From Ascidia mentula (taxonomy: Eukaryota; Chordata; Ascidiacea; Phlebobranchia; Ascidiidae): DNA of 64,000 bases. This document shows, piece after piece, positions 39,708 through 51,517 of this stretch (within the stretch, counting starts at the first letter, position 1; every line of letters starts with the position of its first letter). Where the stretch lies: assembly GCA_947561715.1 (NCBI GenBank), contig OX387201.1, positions 17,808,001-17,872,000 on the forward strand, in the 5' to 3' direction. A model generated the notes under the pieces. It saw only the letters and a list, made by a program, of their open reading frames with translations, was not told the origin of the DNA and ran no database searches. The position numbers and the translations under genes were made by a program.

Positions 39708-42700
39708 ATGGTGTTCTCTTGTAACACGCCATAGGTTAGGGTTATTATACCAGAGGGATGTTAGTTGACAAAAAAAAAATCGCCAGTTAACAAAAGTTTG
39801 AACGCGCGTGACTCGGCCGCCTTACGAGGTAGCGACTTACTTTTTTCACACAAAGATAGATCACAGGCTGAACTTTCCAACAAAAGAAAAATCAAAAAAA
39901 AATTTGCATTAATTTTTGAATATGAATATGATATGTTTGCTATGTCATAACCATAAGTAAACATCGATTCCCGATGGAATCCTTAAGGGTAGATATTCTT
40001 TGGTGTCTGTACTATCTAAAAATAGTAAACTTTTTCGCGAGGAAAAACGCGCGCCCTCTCAAATTTGAAGAATATTAACCATAACCCCCACATTTTGCAA
40101 CGCTCTGCGCTCGCCGCGAAAGGTAACAAAAAAAATCGCCAGTTAACAAAAGTTTGAACGTGTGTAACTCTGCCATCTTAAAAGCCAGCGACTTACTTTT
40201 TTCACACAAAGATAGATCACAGGCTGAACTTTCCAACAAAAGAAAAATCAAAAAAAAATTTGCATTAATTTTTGAATATGAATATGATATGTTTACTATG
40301 TCATAACCATAAGTAAACATCGATTCCCGATGGAATCCTTAAGGGTAGATATTCTTTGGTGTCTGTACTATCTAAAAATAGTAAACTTTTTCGCGAGGAA
40401 AAACGCGCGCCCTCTCAAATTTGAAGAATATTAACCATAACCCCCACATTTTCAAAAATCGCCTCTGTGTTTGGTCAGCCGAAGCTGCTTCCAGTCGCAC
40501 CACGAGGAGGTACACAGATGACTTGGTGTTTGAGCCAAATAGGCCACAAACAACCCAGCGACCAACCTGAAAAATACTTAAAAAATATGTTACACATTTG
40601 TTACATTTACAAGCCTATACTTAGCTTATACTACAATATCCCGCTGGATACGTTAACATTTTCCGCAAAACCAATGCACGCCCTCGATTTTAGCTTCATC
40701 CGGTATGGCGCGCTCTAAACATTCCGGATGAAACCATTCTTTACACTTACTACATTCAATAAAATATTGTTTATTTTCTGCAAGTCTACAATTACAATGA
40801 ATCGCAACCGTCTCGCTGTTCTTTCTTCTGTTTACGATAAGCTTCTTCATCTTAAAAAGAGGCTCAAATTCTTTATTGCGCAACATTTTTTCTATATCAG
40901 TTCGCAGCGATGGCTCGTTAAAATTTAGATGTTCTGGATGGTGATTATAACATAAAGCGACCGCAAACGCGATGGCGTACACCCCACAGTTACCTGAACC
41001 AAATTGCTTTTGTACATTTGGGAATTGCAGACTTATGTATTTGGCATTTGTTAAATTTAGCAACTTAGAAATGGCGAATTTTTCATCCGGTTTATACTTG
41101 TCCGGCTGACTGTCATATACTTGAACTGTATGGTTATTTAAAGAGAAAATATTTGAAACTGTTATCCAATGGGTACTACGAACATTAATTATTTGGATAA
41201 ACTTATTTTGTGGGGTGTACGTCGGTACCCTATCCATTGCACGTGAGTACGCCAACGTGCTCTGCAAACCGTCGATCCCTGGGAACTGGTTAAGTAATAT
41301 GCACTGCGCCGCATCTATATGTTTGTCACTAAGCCAAACATTTTCTGTCGAAAGCTCCGCGTAATCTGAAGTATTCATATAATTTGCCGCTTCCATTTTG
41401 CGCGCGCAGCACCGCCGTGCCAAACTATTTGGATCCAGCTCGATTCTACACGCGTGACTTCCTGTTTTTTCTGATGATTTGCTGGGAGCACGCAAAGCTT
41501 TGGTGGGAGTTTGAAAGTATCTTCCTATACTTTTGTCCGTCCCAACAACCTTTGCCTTCTTCCCCCATCTCTCCTCGACCTCAGCTTCCTGTCTAACGCG
41601 TTTGCGCTTGGGTTTTCGGCGGTACCCACTGTCCATAAATTCAACTATAAGCGCTTTATGTTTGTCGTCGTACATTTTCGCAAATTCGTGCAGTCCGTTA
41701 AGCTTCCTGCCGTTGAACCGAGTCCGCTTTAATTCCTGTTGACTCTTTTCCATGATTCCCTGCGTGCGATTATCGGCGAGCAACGTTTGTCCAACTCCGC
41801 GTTGTTGGACTTTTTGAACGTATTTAGAATACACGCGGTACGGTTCACTACTTCCGTGACGACCTAGATCCCCCAACAGTTAAGCGATCCACAGAGGTAT
41901 TTTCGGAAGGAAATTTTCGGAAAATTTGTTTATGAATTCGGGACAATAAAAATCATTTTTAATTGAAAAGGAATGGGTGACATTTAAATTAGCCCGGTTA
42001 ATCACTTGTCCAAAATGGTCTTTAAATGGATTGTCGGTGGTGGTTGTGGAAAAGGTATCGTCAATGTCTTCTACATTTTCAGTTAAATGAATTGTTGGGT
42101 CAACATTTTTGCGCTTTATTTTATCATTTAACAAATCCCAACTGGTTTTAGCTTGGTTTGCGTCTTTTGAATTATAAAGCAAAGTCATGTGGCACAAAAT
42201 TTCTTCAATTTCCTTCATACCCTCTGCGGCTACTAACAAACCAACGATAAACATCGATTCGGCGCGACGCTTTTTAACCAATCCGCATAATTGCTTCAAA
42301 TTTTTCATTATATGACTGTTACATAAATGAAGGAACGGCTTCTGATTTAACTGCCTGTCACTTGCTTCTCCGGATACGACCGCGTAACACCGTTCTATAT
42401 AAGCGTGGAAGTCCTCAACCATATACTCAACTAAAATTGAACGAATAAGCGCCATTGAACTATCGCACATTATAAGTTTAACGTTCGTTTTACCGATGTA
42501 TTTATTTTCGTCGCTTTTATAGAGTTTTAAAAATTGCGAAATAGATGCGATATTATGGCGGTTTGTGACGTACGTTGCGACAGCCAACGGCGCTTCTCCT
42601 TTGTTGGGGTTTCTTACAACTATTTCGTAGACGTAAAAATGCGCATCGTTACCTCGGTTTTTAATCACGCTGCCGGTTGCGTCTATGTACATTATATCAC

Positions 42701-45700
42701 GTTTAGTGCGTTCGTGGAAAATCTCTAACGTCTCTTGCGACCACAGCATGATACTGGGAGTCGAAGTGACATGCTGCAGCGTTCCGCCCAACTTTCCTTT
42801 CACCGCAACGCCGTCGACCTTTTGTTCATCCTGCATAATCGCAAGCGCTTCTAATTCCTGCTTGGACGGGACGCCTATCCTAATCGCCGCGTTCCGAGCC
42901 TTTTTTAACACCTCTTTGGATGGCGCGTCATCCCTGTTTCCTGATTCTAAGACGCCGGGTTCAACTTTTTCGAGCATATGAAGGTGTGTTAAGCGGGGAC
43001 ATGTATTCGTTACAAGTTGTTTAACTTTTTCTAATCTTAATCCTTTTAGATGGGTAGATTTTGTTGTTCCTGTTGGATGAACAGGAACTGATGAATAGTT
43101 TACTGTAAAAAAAATTTTATCCAAACAAACCAAGTCAATAGATGCCACACAGTGACAAGTCCCGAATGTGCACCGAAATTTGGTGTGAAAAAAGCGGCCC
43201 GTGTTTTGCTTGACATACCATCTTTGCTCCTTAGCCGCGAAAGAACAGTACGGATTACTGTCCTTCAATGCGCGTCGAATGATTTCCGGCCATTCCTTTC
43301 CTGTACAATATCTACCTTTAATACCTTTACTAATATGATCGAAATCTTCAGTAGTTAAAGTAAAACTTGCACTCTGTGCGAAAGTGCTGGGAGACCAGTA
43401 TGCGTCGCGTTTTAAACTGGCAAACTCATCAACATCGCACCCGCTGCTATCATCGCGCACATCGGTCAAACCTGAACATTCGCGATTCGCAACACAAACA
43501 TCAGCATTATCCACGTTATCTTCACCTCTTTCACCCTCGTCGTTTACACAGGGGGGGTTTATGTCGACAAAACTACGCTCGACATTGGATTGATGTTCAA
43601 AGATTTCGTCAGTTACTACTTCATTATTAATATTGCTTTCGGTTTTACCATCAACATTACAGGCGCGAAAAAGTTTACTATTTTTAGATAGTACAGACAC
43701 CAAAGAATATCTACCCTTAAGGATTCCATCGGGAATCGATGTTTACTTATGGTTATGACATAGCAAACATATCATATTCATATTCAAAAATTAATGCAAA
43801 TTTTTTTTTGATTTTTGTTTTGTTGGAAAGTTCAGCCTGTGATCTATCTTTGTGTGAAAAAAGTAAGTCGCTGGCTTTTAAGATGGCAGAGTTACACACG
43901 TTCAAACTTTTGTTAACTGGCGATTTTTTTTGTTACCTTTCGCGGCGAGCGCAGAGCGTTGCAAAATGTGGGGGTTATGGTTAATATTCTTCAAATTTGA
44001 GAGGGCGCGCGTTTTTCCTCGCGAAAAAGTTTACTATTTTTAGATAGTACAGACACCAAAGAATATCTACCCTTAAGGATTCCATCGGGAATCGATGTTT
44101 ACTTATGGTTATGACATAGCAAACATATCATATTCATATTCAAAAATTAATGCAAATTTTTTTTTGATTTTTCTTTTGTTGGAAAGTTCAGCCTGTGATC
44201 TATCTTTGTGTGAAAAAAGTAAGTCGCTACCTCGTAAGGCGGCCGAGTCACGCGCGTTCAAACTTTTGTTAACTGGCGATTTTTTTTTTGTCAACTAACA
44301 TCCCTCTGGTGTTATTATAGGATTAGCCATAGCAATAGTGGTGCTCAAAGTGAAACACGTACACTCCAGATTGAATAAATGTCACTTTTGCTAACGTTTG
44401 CCGATAATCTGCACAAAAAACATTCGGTAATGCATTAACATACGAGACACGTTCAACGTTTGCCGAAAAAAATCCTCCACGCAAATTACAAATTAAATAT
44501 CATCATGAAAGACAAGCATATTATTTTAAACTATTTGTTTTATTTTTTATGTGTGTTTTGAAAATGAAAAATTATACATTCCAGTGTTAGCCAGTGGAAA
44601 CAGCCTGAGGGATTAAATACTCAGCAATCTCTTGAACAAATAACCAATGTAGTGGAAAAACTTGGTGCAAAGAAATGTGGATTGTTTGTGGTTGAGTGTG
44701 AGTCCTTCCATGCACCGACTGGTGAGCAAAACAATAGCTAACCACTTGGTTAATACTAAAATTCATACTGTCAAGTTGCAATGTGGCTACAGCACAGAAT
44801 AAGGACTAGATTTATGCCCTGCAGAATTTATTTTGCCTACCTCTAATTCAGAAATGTATGGATACACTTTTTGACCGATGCCATGTATTACAAACAAAAG
44901 TTTTGATATCCTAATCTTTTAATAATGACATTGCTGTGATTACTTTGCCTGAACATAATTAAAAAAATTATCAAAAGATTTTGGTCTGTTTGTGTTTGGG
45001 TCGTTTGCTGTAATAAAGGATCAAAGCTTGGAGCTTTTCTTGAAGACTTAGTGATGATTTATTTTCCCAAACAGATTAATTACTCATGTTCATCTTTTGA
45101 ACTATAAGCAGTACTATAACTATAAAATCTTAGTCGCTACCTACATTTATACACTAAAACATTCTTGGTCCAAGTTGAAATTTTGGCCTCCTGTACAAAA
45201 TGTCTCTTCACTACCAAACCAAAGGAGCACACAGAGACTACCTTAAAAACCTAATAGGCATTTGAAGTTGCAATGCACGCATGTGTCTTTAATACAGCTT
45301 CAGAGCTACCACAAAATATTTGCTACTTTCAGCTTCCAATTCCAAAACCTTGCACCTGCTCTATGACTCTGAGTTCCCAGCATCAAGGTTTGCTTTATTT
45401 GAAGAAGGTTCTTTTCTTGTCCCCACGCCATGCTTTCTGCATTCCTGTCTAAATTGCGAGCTGTGTGGCAACCTAAGAAAGGAGGTAAAATTGAATGCAA
45501 AGGACAGCGATATGAGCTTGGAGATTTCCTGATCAAAGTCGGCATTGTTGCTGTCGGTTCAAACACTAAAGGCATTGCCATAGAGGTAATTACTATTCAG
45601 ATATTTTTCTGCTCTTTTGAAGCAATTTCAAAAGCTTATACTCCAGTCCTATTTCATTTACAAGTTGCTTTAAAACATTTATGCAATAGAACTTGGTTAA

Positions 45701-46630
45701 TCAGGATTTAAGTTGATCCGACAATTTATCTGGATGAGGCAAATGTACAAATTGTAATTAGATGGTGAGATAGGCCCTGCATAAAACTACAAAAGAACTT
45801 GTACTTAAACGCTTCATTTTTCTGCAAAATCCAATTGCATTTTTTGTTGCTCTTTCACCCCAAATAACCCCATTTTAGGCACTCAGGGGCCTAAAATGCA
45901 CCAGTCCGGAAACCAATCTTGAGCAGAATGTGTAGCTGAGGGATGGATCTTTTACAAAACCACAAATGAATGGGACCTTGTTCCATTAATTTTTATAGCC
46001 TGATGTTTTCGTTGTATTTTTAGTTCACTTTTCTACATCACCTGACACCAAGTAGCAACCTGAAGCACCCAAACCCCACTAAAACTGCCTGAAACTGGCT
46101 CAAATTCACTTAGCAACAGCACACGCACATGTGCTCATTTTACTGGTTTGCTCTGTGACATGCTTTCCATTGTGACAGAGGTCTACACAATTTCCCACCA
46201 CCAAAACTTATTTTCATACAAATACTTATAGTTATGCATCTTCAATCAATGTTGCAATGTAAATAGTTGTCACAAATAAACATGCAACAGAAAAATAATA
46301 AGGCGTACGTACAAATTCAAAGGAACTTTCAGGTTTGTTTTTTAAACCAGTCTGCATTGTCTTTATGTCCTTTCATTTAAGAAATTTGACAAATGAACTT
46401 TTTTAATTTAATACTCCTTTATTTAGGTGGAATACACGCCATGTATGTTTGCCCGCGAGTCTTGGGGATTAATGTCAGAGATGTTGCAAGCTATAATTGG
46501 GGAGCAGGCACCCCCAAACCTTCCCTCTTTATTGCAACCTAAAGGTGGTGAATGCTTTACTCCAGAAATTACAATGCAACAATACATTGAAATGTTCAAC
46601 AATATCAGAAAAGCTGTTGCAGCTAGATGA
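39708..46630 (+). CDS. MED20: Mediator complex subunit 20 (MED20)
   Basis: Exons 44585-44721, 45333-45585 and 46427-46630 encode a protein collinear with animal MED20 (TRFP): VSQWKQPEG near the N-terminus, VVEKLGAKKCGLFVVECESF, SEFPASRFALFEEG, GQRYELGDFLIKVG, and the C-terminal MQQYIEMFNNIRK. MED20 is a head-module subunit of Mediator, which bridges transcription factors and RNA polymerase II. The likely first exon is 39708-39721, ATG plus codons for VFS and two bases of Cys, exactly what the second exon needs by phase and by the usual M-x-x-x-C-V-S-Q start. Its donor reads TTG-taacac, one G short of a GT site. If right, the first intron is 4.86 kb because a 4.56-kb transposon sits in it. Exon 45333-45585 lacks one base near 45434. 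Poly(A) signal at 46764. Confidence 0.85.
39749..40395. repeat. Left terminal inverted repeat of the MULE-like element
   Basis: The repeat is itself built of two direct units offset by about 355 bp (for example aatcgccagttaacaaaagttt at 39779 and 40134). The second unit's tail (to about 40455) continues beyond the part mirrored on the right. Each unit carries an open frame of 67-81 codons (minus) starting MFTYGYDI. Confidence 0.85.
40653..41876 (-). CDS. ULP1-like (C48) cysteine protease with C-terminal PHD finger, transposon-encoded
   Basis: The frame follows the transposase stop with only one codon between and in the same frame, so both probably formed one polypeptide of about 1,010 residues. 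The N-terminal part is basic (RRKPKRKRVRQ). The middle shows the SUMO-protease type triad: His in STHWITVSN, Asp in VQVYDSQPDKY, Cys in FGSGNCGVYAIAFA. The C-terminus is a PHD-type zinc finger (CNCRLAENKQYFIECSKC, then WFHPECLE and WFCGKC). ULP1 enzymes cleave SUMO or related isopeptide bonds; PHD fingers read histone tails. Their role for a transposon is unknown; SUMO removal or chromatin targeting is conjecture. Confidence 0.8.
   Translation of the reverse strand: MGDLGRHGSSEPYRVYSKYVQKVQQRGVGQTLLADNRTQGIMEKSQQELKRTRFNGRKLNGLHEFAKMYDDKHKALIVEFMDSGYRRKPKRKRVRQEAEVEERWGKKAKVVGTDKSIGRYFQTPTKALRAPSKSSEKTGSHACRIELDPNSLARRCCARKMEAANYMNTSDYAELSTENVWLSDKHIDAAQCILLNQFPGIDGLQSTLAYSRAMDRVPTYTPQNKFIQIINVRSTHWITVSNIFSLNNHTVQVYDSQPDKYKPDEKFAISKLLNLTNAKYISLQFPNVQKQFGSGNCGVYAIAFAVALCYNHHPEHLNFNEPSLRTDIEKMLRNKEFEPLFKMKKLIVNRRKNSETVAIHCNCRLAENKQYFIECSKCKEWFHPECLERAIPDEAKIEGVHWFCGKC
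41880..43703 (-). CDS. MULE-type DDE transposase region
   Basis: The frame of about 607 codons shows, in order, an acidic N-terminus, a Cys/His-rich zone (FRCTFGTCHCVASIDLVC), and a DDE-like catalytic core: first Asp in DIMYIDATGS, second Asp in LIMCDSSMALI, then the C/H motif LHLCNSHIMKNLKQLC typical of MULE transposases. The enzyme would cut and join transposon ends. There is no ATG until about residue 245, so the start is either in an upstream exon or not AUG; the frame opens inside the inverted repeat. It ends at TAA (41880-41882), after which the same frame stays open for another 400 codons. The third catalytic Glu was not placed. Confidence 0.75.
   Translation of the reverse strand: MVSVLSKNSKLFRACNVDGKTESNINNEVVTDEIFEHQSNVERSFVDINPPCVNDEGERGEDNVDNADVCVANRECSGLTDVRDDSSGCDVDEFASLKRDAYWSPSTFAQSASFTLTTEDFDHISKGIKGRYCTGKEWPEIIRRALKDSNPYCSFAAKEQRWYVKQNTGRFFHTKFRCTFGTCHCVASIDLVCLDKIFFTVNYSSVPVHPTGTTKSTHLKGLRLEKVKQLVTNTCPRLTHLHMLEKVEPGVLESGNRDDAPSKEVLKKARNAAIRIGVPSKQELEALAIMQDEQKVDGVAVKGKLGGTLQHVTSTPSIMLWSQETLEIFHERTKRDIMYIDATGSVIKNRGNDAHFYVYEIVVRNPNKGEAPLAVATYVTNRHNIASISQFLKLYKSDENKYIGKTNVKLIMCDSSMALIRSILVEYMVEDFHAYIERCYAVVSGEASDRQLNQKPFLHLCNSHIMKNLKQLCGLVKKRRAESMFIVGLLVAAEGMKEIEEILCHMTLLYNSKDANQAKTSWDLLNDKIKRKNVDPTIHLTENVEDIDDTFSTTTTDNPFKDHFGQVINRANLNVTHSFSIKNDFYCPEFINKFSENFLPKIPLWIA
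43664..44310. repeat. Right terminal inverted repeat of the MULE-like element
   Basis: Mirror image of 39749-40395, with the same two-unit internal structure and equal length. The inner end overlaps the beginning of the transposase frame, so its first codons are encoded by the repeat. The units again carry the MFTYGYDI frame, here on the plus strand (43739-43984 and 44095-44298). Confidence 0.85.
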
Positions 46631-46990
46631 TATCGAGCTATAAACAGACACCTTTTGTGTTTGGAAAACTGAACAATATTGCATACAGTATGTGGGCAAG
46701 AATATAGATCGCTTTTGAATGTCTGTATGTCTGAAAGGTCTTCTAGTGTATGCATTTTTGCTGAATAAAATTCGCAGTCAAGAGTCAAAACGTAAAGGAG
46801 CCACAGTTGTATGCTCCTTGAATTGCCAAGTTTAAGTAATATGATTTTTTTCATGGATAAAATGTGCAAAAGAAATTTGGAAAAACAAGTTGGTTCATAT
46901 TGTGATAAATTGCTTGAATGTTTTGCACGGTTTTGCCTAGATACATGGCTTAAATTGATCAATGCAAATATTTAAAAAATTATTAGGAAG
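46631..46990. other. Convergent intergenic gap MED20 / reductase
   Basis: 360 bp between the MED20 stop and the end of the first reductase gene on the other strand. It contains the MED20 poly(A) signal aataaa at 46764 and nothing else recognised. Confidence 0.7.
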
Positions 46991-47999
46991 TTATTCGTTG
47001 TTCCACTTCCATGCTGGAAGCTTATCATGCCGAGGTATTTTTTTGAAACTGCCGTACAAACATTCTGCTCCATCCATTGTCACAGTTTCACCTGCAAATA
47101 ATAAGTTTCAATAAACATGGAAAAAAACTAAACAAATGTGTTGCATCAATTACCAGTGAACAAATCACAAGATTAAGGCATTAAGCAAACCAGACCAAAC
47201 TCATTGTTTAAATTAATTTCATAAAGAAATATTGCTATAACTTATCATAAATTGTGTAACCTGTCATAAATGCAGCAGCAGGTGATAATGTAAAGCACAC
47301 AATAGCCGAAATTTCTTCAGGGGTCCCAAGTCTCCATGTAGGTTGTATCTTAACAGCTTCTTCAAACAAGTTAGTTGTATAATTAGCTGCAGCTGTGGGT
47401 GAATAAATTGTTCCAGGTGCAATAGCATTGATCCTAACTCCTTTATCTGCCCATTCGATGGCCAAAGTTTTCGTCAAATTATCAACAGCACTTCTTGCGG
47501 CACCGGTATGGCACATATTCGACATACCCTTTTTTACATTTGCAGTTATGTTGACAATGGCCCCTCCGTTTTCTCCCATCCATTCCTTGTACGCATGTTG
47601 ACAGCAATGGAAAGTCCCGGTCAGGTTTGTGTCAATAACAGCCTTCCAGCCCTTTGTCCTAATATTTTCAGCCGGACTTTGAAACTGCCCACCTCCATTA
47701 TTAACTAAAAAGTCAATTTTTCCGTGCTTCTTCACAACATGTTGCATGAGATTTTGAACTTGCTCTTCTTGGCGAACGTTACAAGGTAAACTTGATACAT
47801 TACCAATAACTTTTGTGTTTTTATTCATTTTATCGGCTGCATCCAGTAGTTTTTCTTCATTTCTTGATGCAATGACCACATCACATCCTAAATGGGCCAA
47901 TTCCTGTGTAATTGCAGCACCAATTCCTGTTGCCCCACCTGTTACAATTGCAACTTTGCCAGCAAACAGGTTTGGCTTAAAAACACTGGCAATATTCAT
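46991..47999 (-). CDS. PECR-like short-chain reductase, paralogue 1
   Basis: Two exons, 47999-47261 (739 nt) and 47091-46991 (101 nt), give 279 residues. The N-terminal Rossmann motif is TGGATGIG, the adenine/cofactor motifs CNVR and NNGGG are present, and the pattern NTNLTGTF and RINAIAPGTIYS is that of peroxisomal trans-2-enoyl-CoA reductase (PECR), which reduces enoyl-CoA with NADPH in fatty-acid chain elongation. The start was chosen at MNIASVFKP because the two paralogues begin at the same place; an in-frame ATG lies 25 codons upstream. The vertebrate active-site Tyr (VYNLTK) is Asp here (VDNLTK). The C-terminus is KWNNE, with no peroxisome targeting signal. First of three tandem copies. 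Confidence 0.88.
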
Positions 48000-48211
48000 T
48001 TTCACTATTTTTGATCTGTCAATTAAAAATAAAATATCTTTCGTAATTTGCATAGCAATACAAAGCACAAACATTTAATGATTGCTGTTATTTTTTGTTA
48101 ATCACACTAATTAACACTCTATTAAGGACTCAAAACATGAATAAATCAGTGAACAGTAAACATTTTATATGAAATATAATAAAATTTATGTTTACTTCTT
48201 TTAACACTTAA

Positions 48212-49301
48212 TTAAAGTTTGTTCCATTTCCATGGTGGGAGTTTGTCATGTTTGGGTATTTCAAACAGGCATTTGTATAAACATTGAGCCCCATCCATCT
48301 TCACAGTTTCTCCTGTGCAAAAAAAAGAGTTAAAAGTATGTTTGCAAATACCAAAAAAATGTAATGTGTAACATAATTTAATTCAACTTCTCAAACTAAT
48401 TCCATACCACGATACCAGTAATATAAAATATGAGGGAGTACAACAATAAATGGGTGCAAACCACAGGGTACTTATCACTATGATCAAACAATCTTTGGCA
48501 ATGCTTTTTTTGGAAAGTTTTCCTTTAGGGCCCAGGAAAAATACTTACAAAGTAAACCTAACCTGTCATAAAAGCAGCAGCTGGTGAAAGAAGAAAACAC
48601 ACAATTCCAGAAACTTCTTCAGGGCAACCTAAACGGCCAGTAGGTTGCAGTGGTTGTGCCATACGAAAAACATCAGTTGGATAATTTTTGGCAGCAGTGG
48701 AGGAAAATATTGTTCCAGGAGCAACGGAGTTTATTCTGACACCTTTGTCTGCCCACTCAAGAGCAAGGGTCTTAGTTAAATTGTCCACAGCAGACCTTGC
48801 AGCTCCAGTATGTGCCATGTAGGGAAATCCCCTCCACATGTCAGCAATAATGTTTACAATCACTCCACCATGTTCTCCCATGTGCTCACAAAAGGCATGC
48901 TTGCAGCACAAAAATGTACCTGTCAAATTTGTGTCAATAACTGCCTTCCAACCTTTCAGTGATATTTGGTCAGCTGGACACATAAACTGTCCGCCACCGT
49001 TGTTAACAAGAAAATCAATTTTTCCAAACTGATTAACGACACTTTGCATTAACTTTATGACTTGCTGTTCATCACGAATGTTGCACCGTACAGTGGACAC
49101 AGTTCCGACAACCTTTGGGTTTGCATTAAACTTTTCTGCTGCCTCCTTTAATCTGTTTTCATTTCTTGATGCAATGACGACATCACATCCGAGATGAGCA
49201 AGTTCCTGTGTAATAACTGCTCCAATACCTGTTGCCCCTCCTGTTACAATTGCTACTTTACCAGCAAACAGACCTTGTTTAAACACACTTTTTATATCCA
49301 T
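48212..49301 (-). CDS. PECR-like short-chain reductase, paralogue 2
   Basis: Exons 49301-48563 (739 nt) and 48312-48212 (101 nt), identical in length and phase to its neighbours, giving 279 residues. TGGATGIG, CNIRD, NNGGGQF and SVAPGTIF motifs are intact. The start MDIKSVFKQG matches the other two copies; a further in-frame ATG lies three codons upstream. The C-terminus reads KWNKL, one residue off a canonical SKL peroxisomal signal. The position of the vertebrate catalytic Tyr is Asp (VDNLTK). It arose by tandem duplication together with the neighbours. Confidence 0.88.
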
Positions 49302-49519
49302 ATTTAACAACTGTGATTTTGGATGAAGTCTTTTCCTATGCTAATTTTGTGAAGGTAAAGTGGTTGTGATTAAAAAAATCAAAAACTTTGTTTTAGTAAA
49401 ACAGGGCAAGCATTTGAAAATTTAAAAGGCAAATAATTGCACACAAGCAAGAAACAAAAGGAAATAATGCATAGGCAATCAAATTAAAAACAAGGTCTGT
49501 CATTTATATTTAAAGAATA

Positions 49520-51517
<1,998 letters not shown>

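Larger units (their letters stand above)
39749..44310 (-). mobile_element. MULE-like DNA transposon with transposase and ULP1-PHD coding
   Basis: The element is 4,562 bp. It starts ACCAGAGGGATGTTAGTTGA and ends with the reverse complement. It is flanked by an 8-bp duplication GTTATTAT (39741-39748 and 44311-44318). Terminal inverted repeats are 647 bp each (39749-40395 and 43664-44310) and nearly identical. Inside, on the minus strand, lie a transposase region and, downstream in the same frame, a ULP1-type protease plus PHD finger. An 8-10-bp duplication, long inverted repeats and a DDE transposase fit the Mutator-like (MULE) group; ULP1 domains occur in some MULEs of plants. The insertion sits in the presumed first intron of MED20, in opposite orientation. 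Confidence 0.85.
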
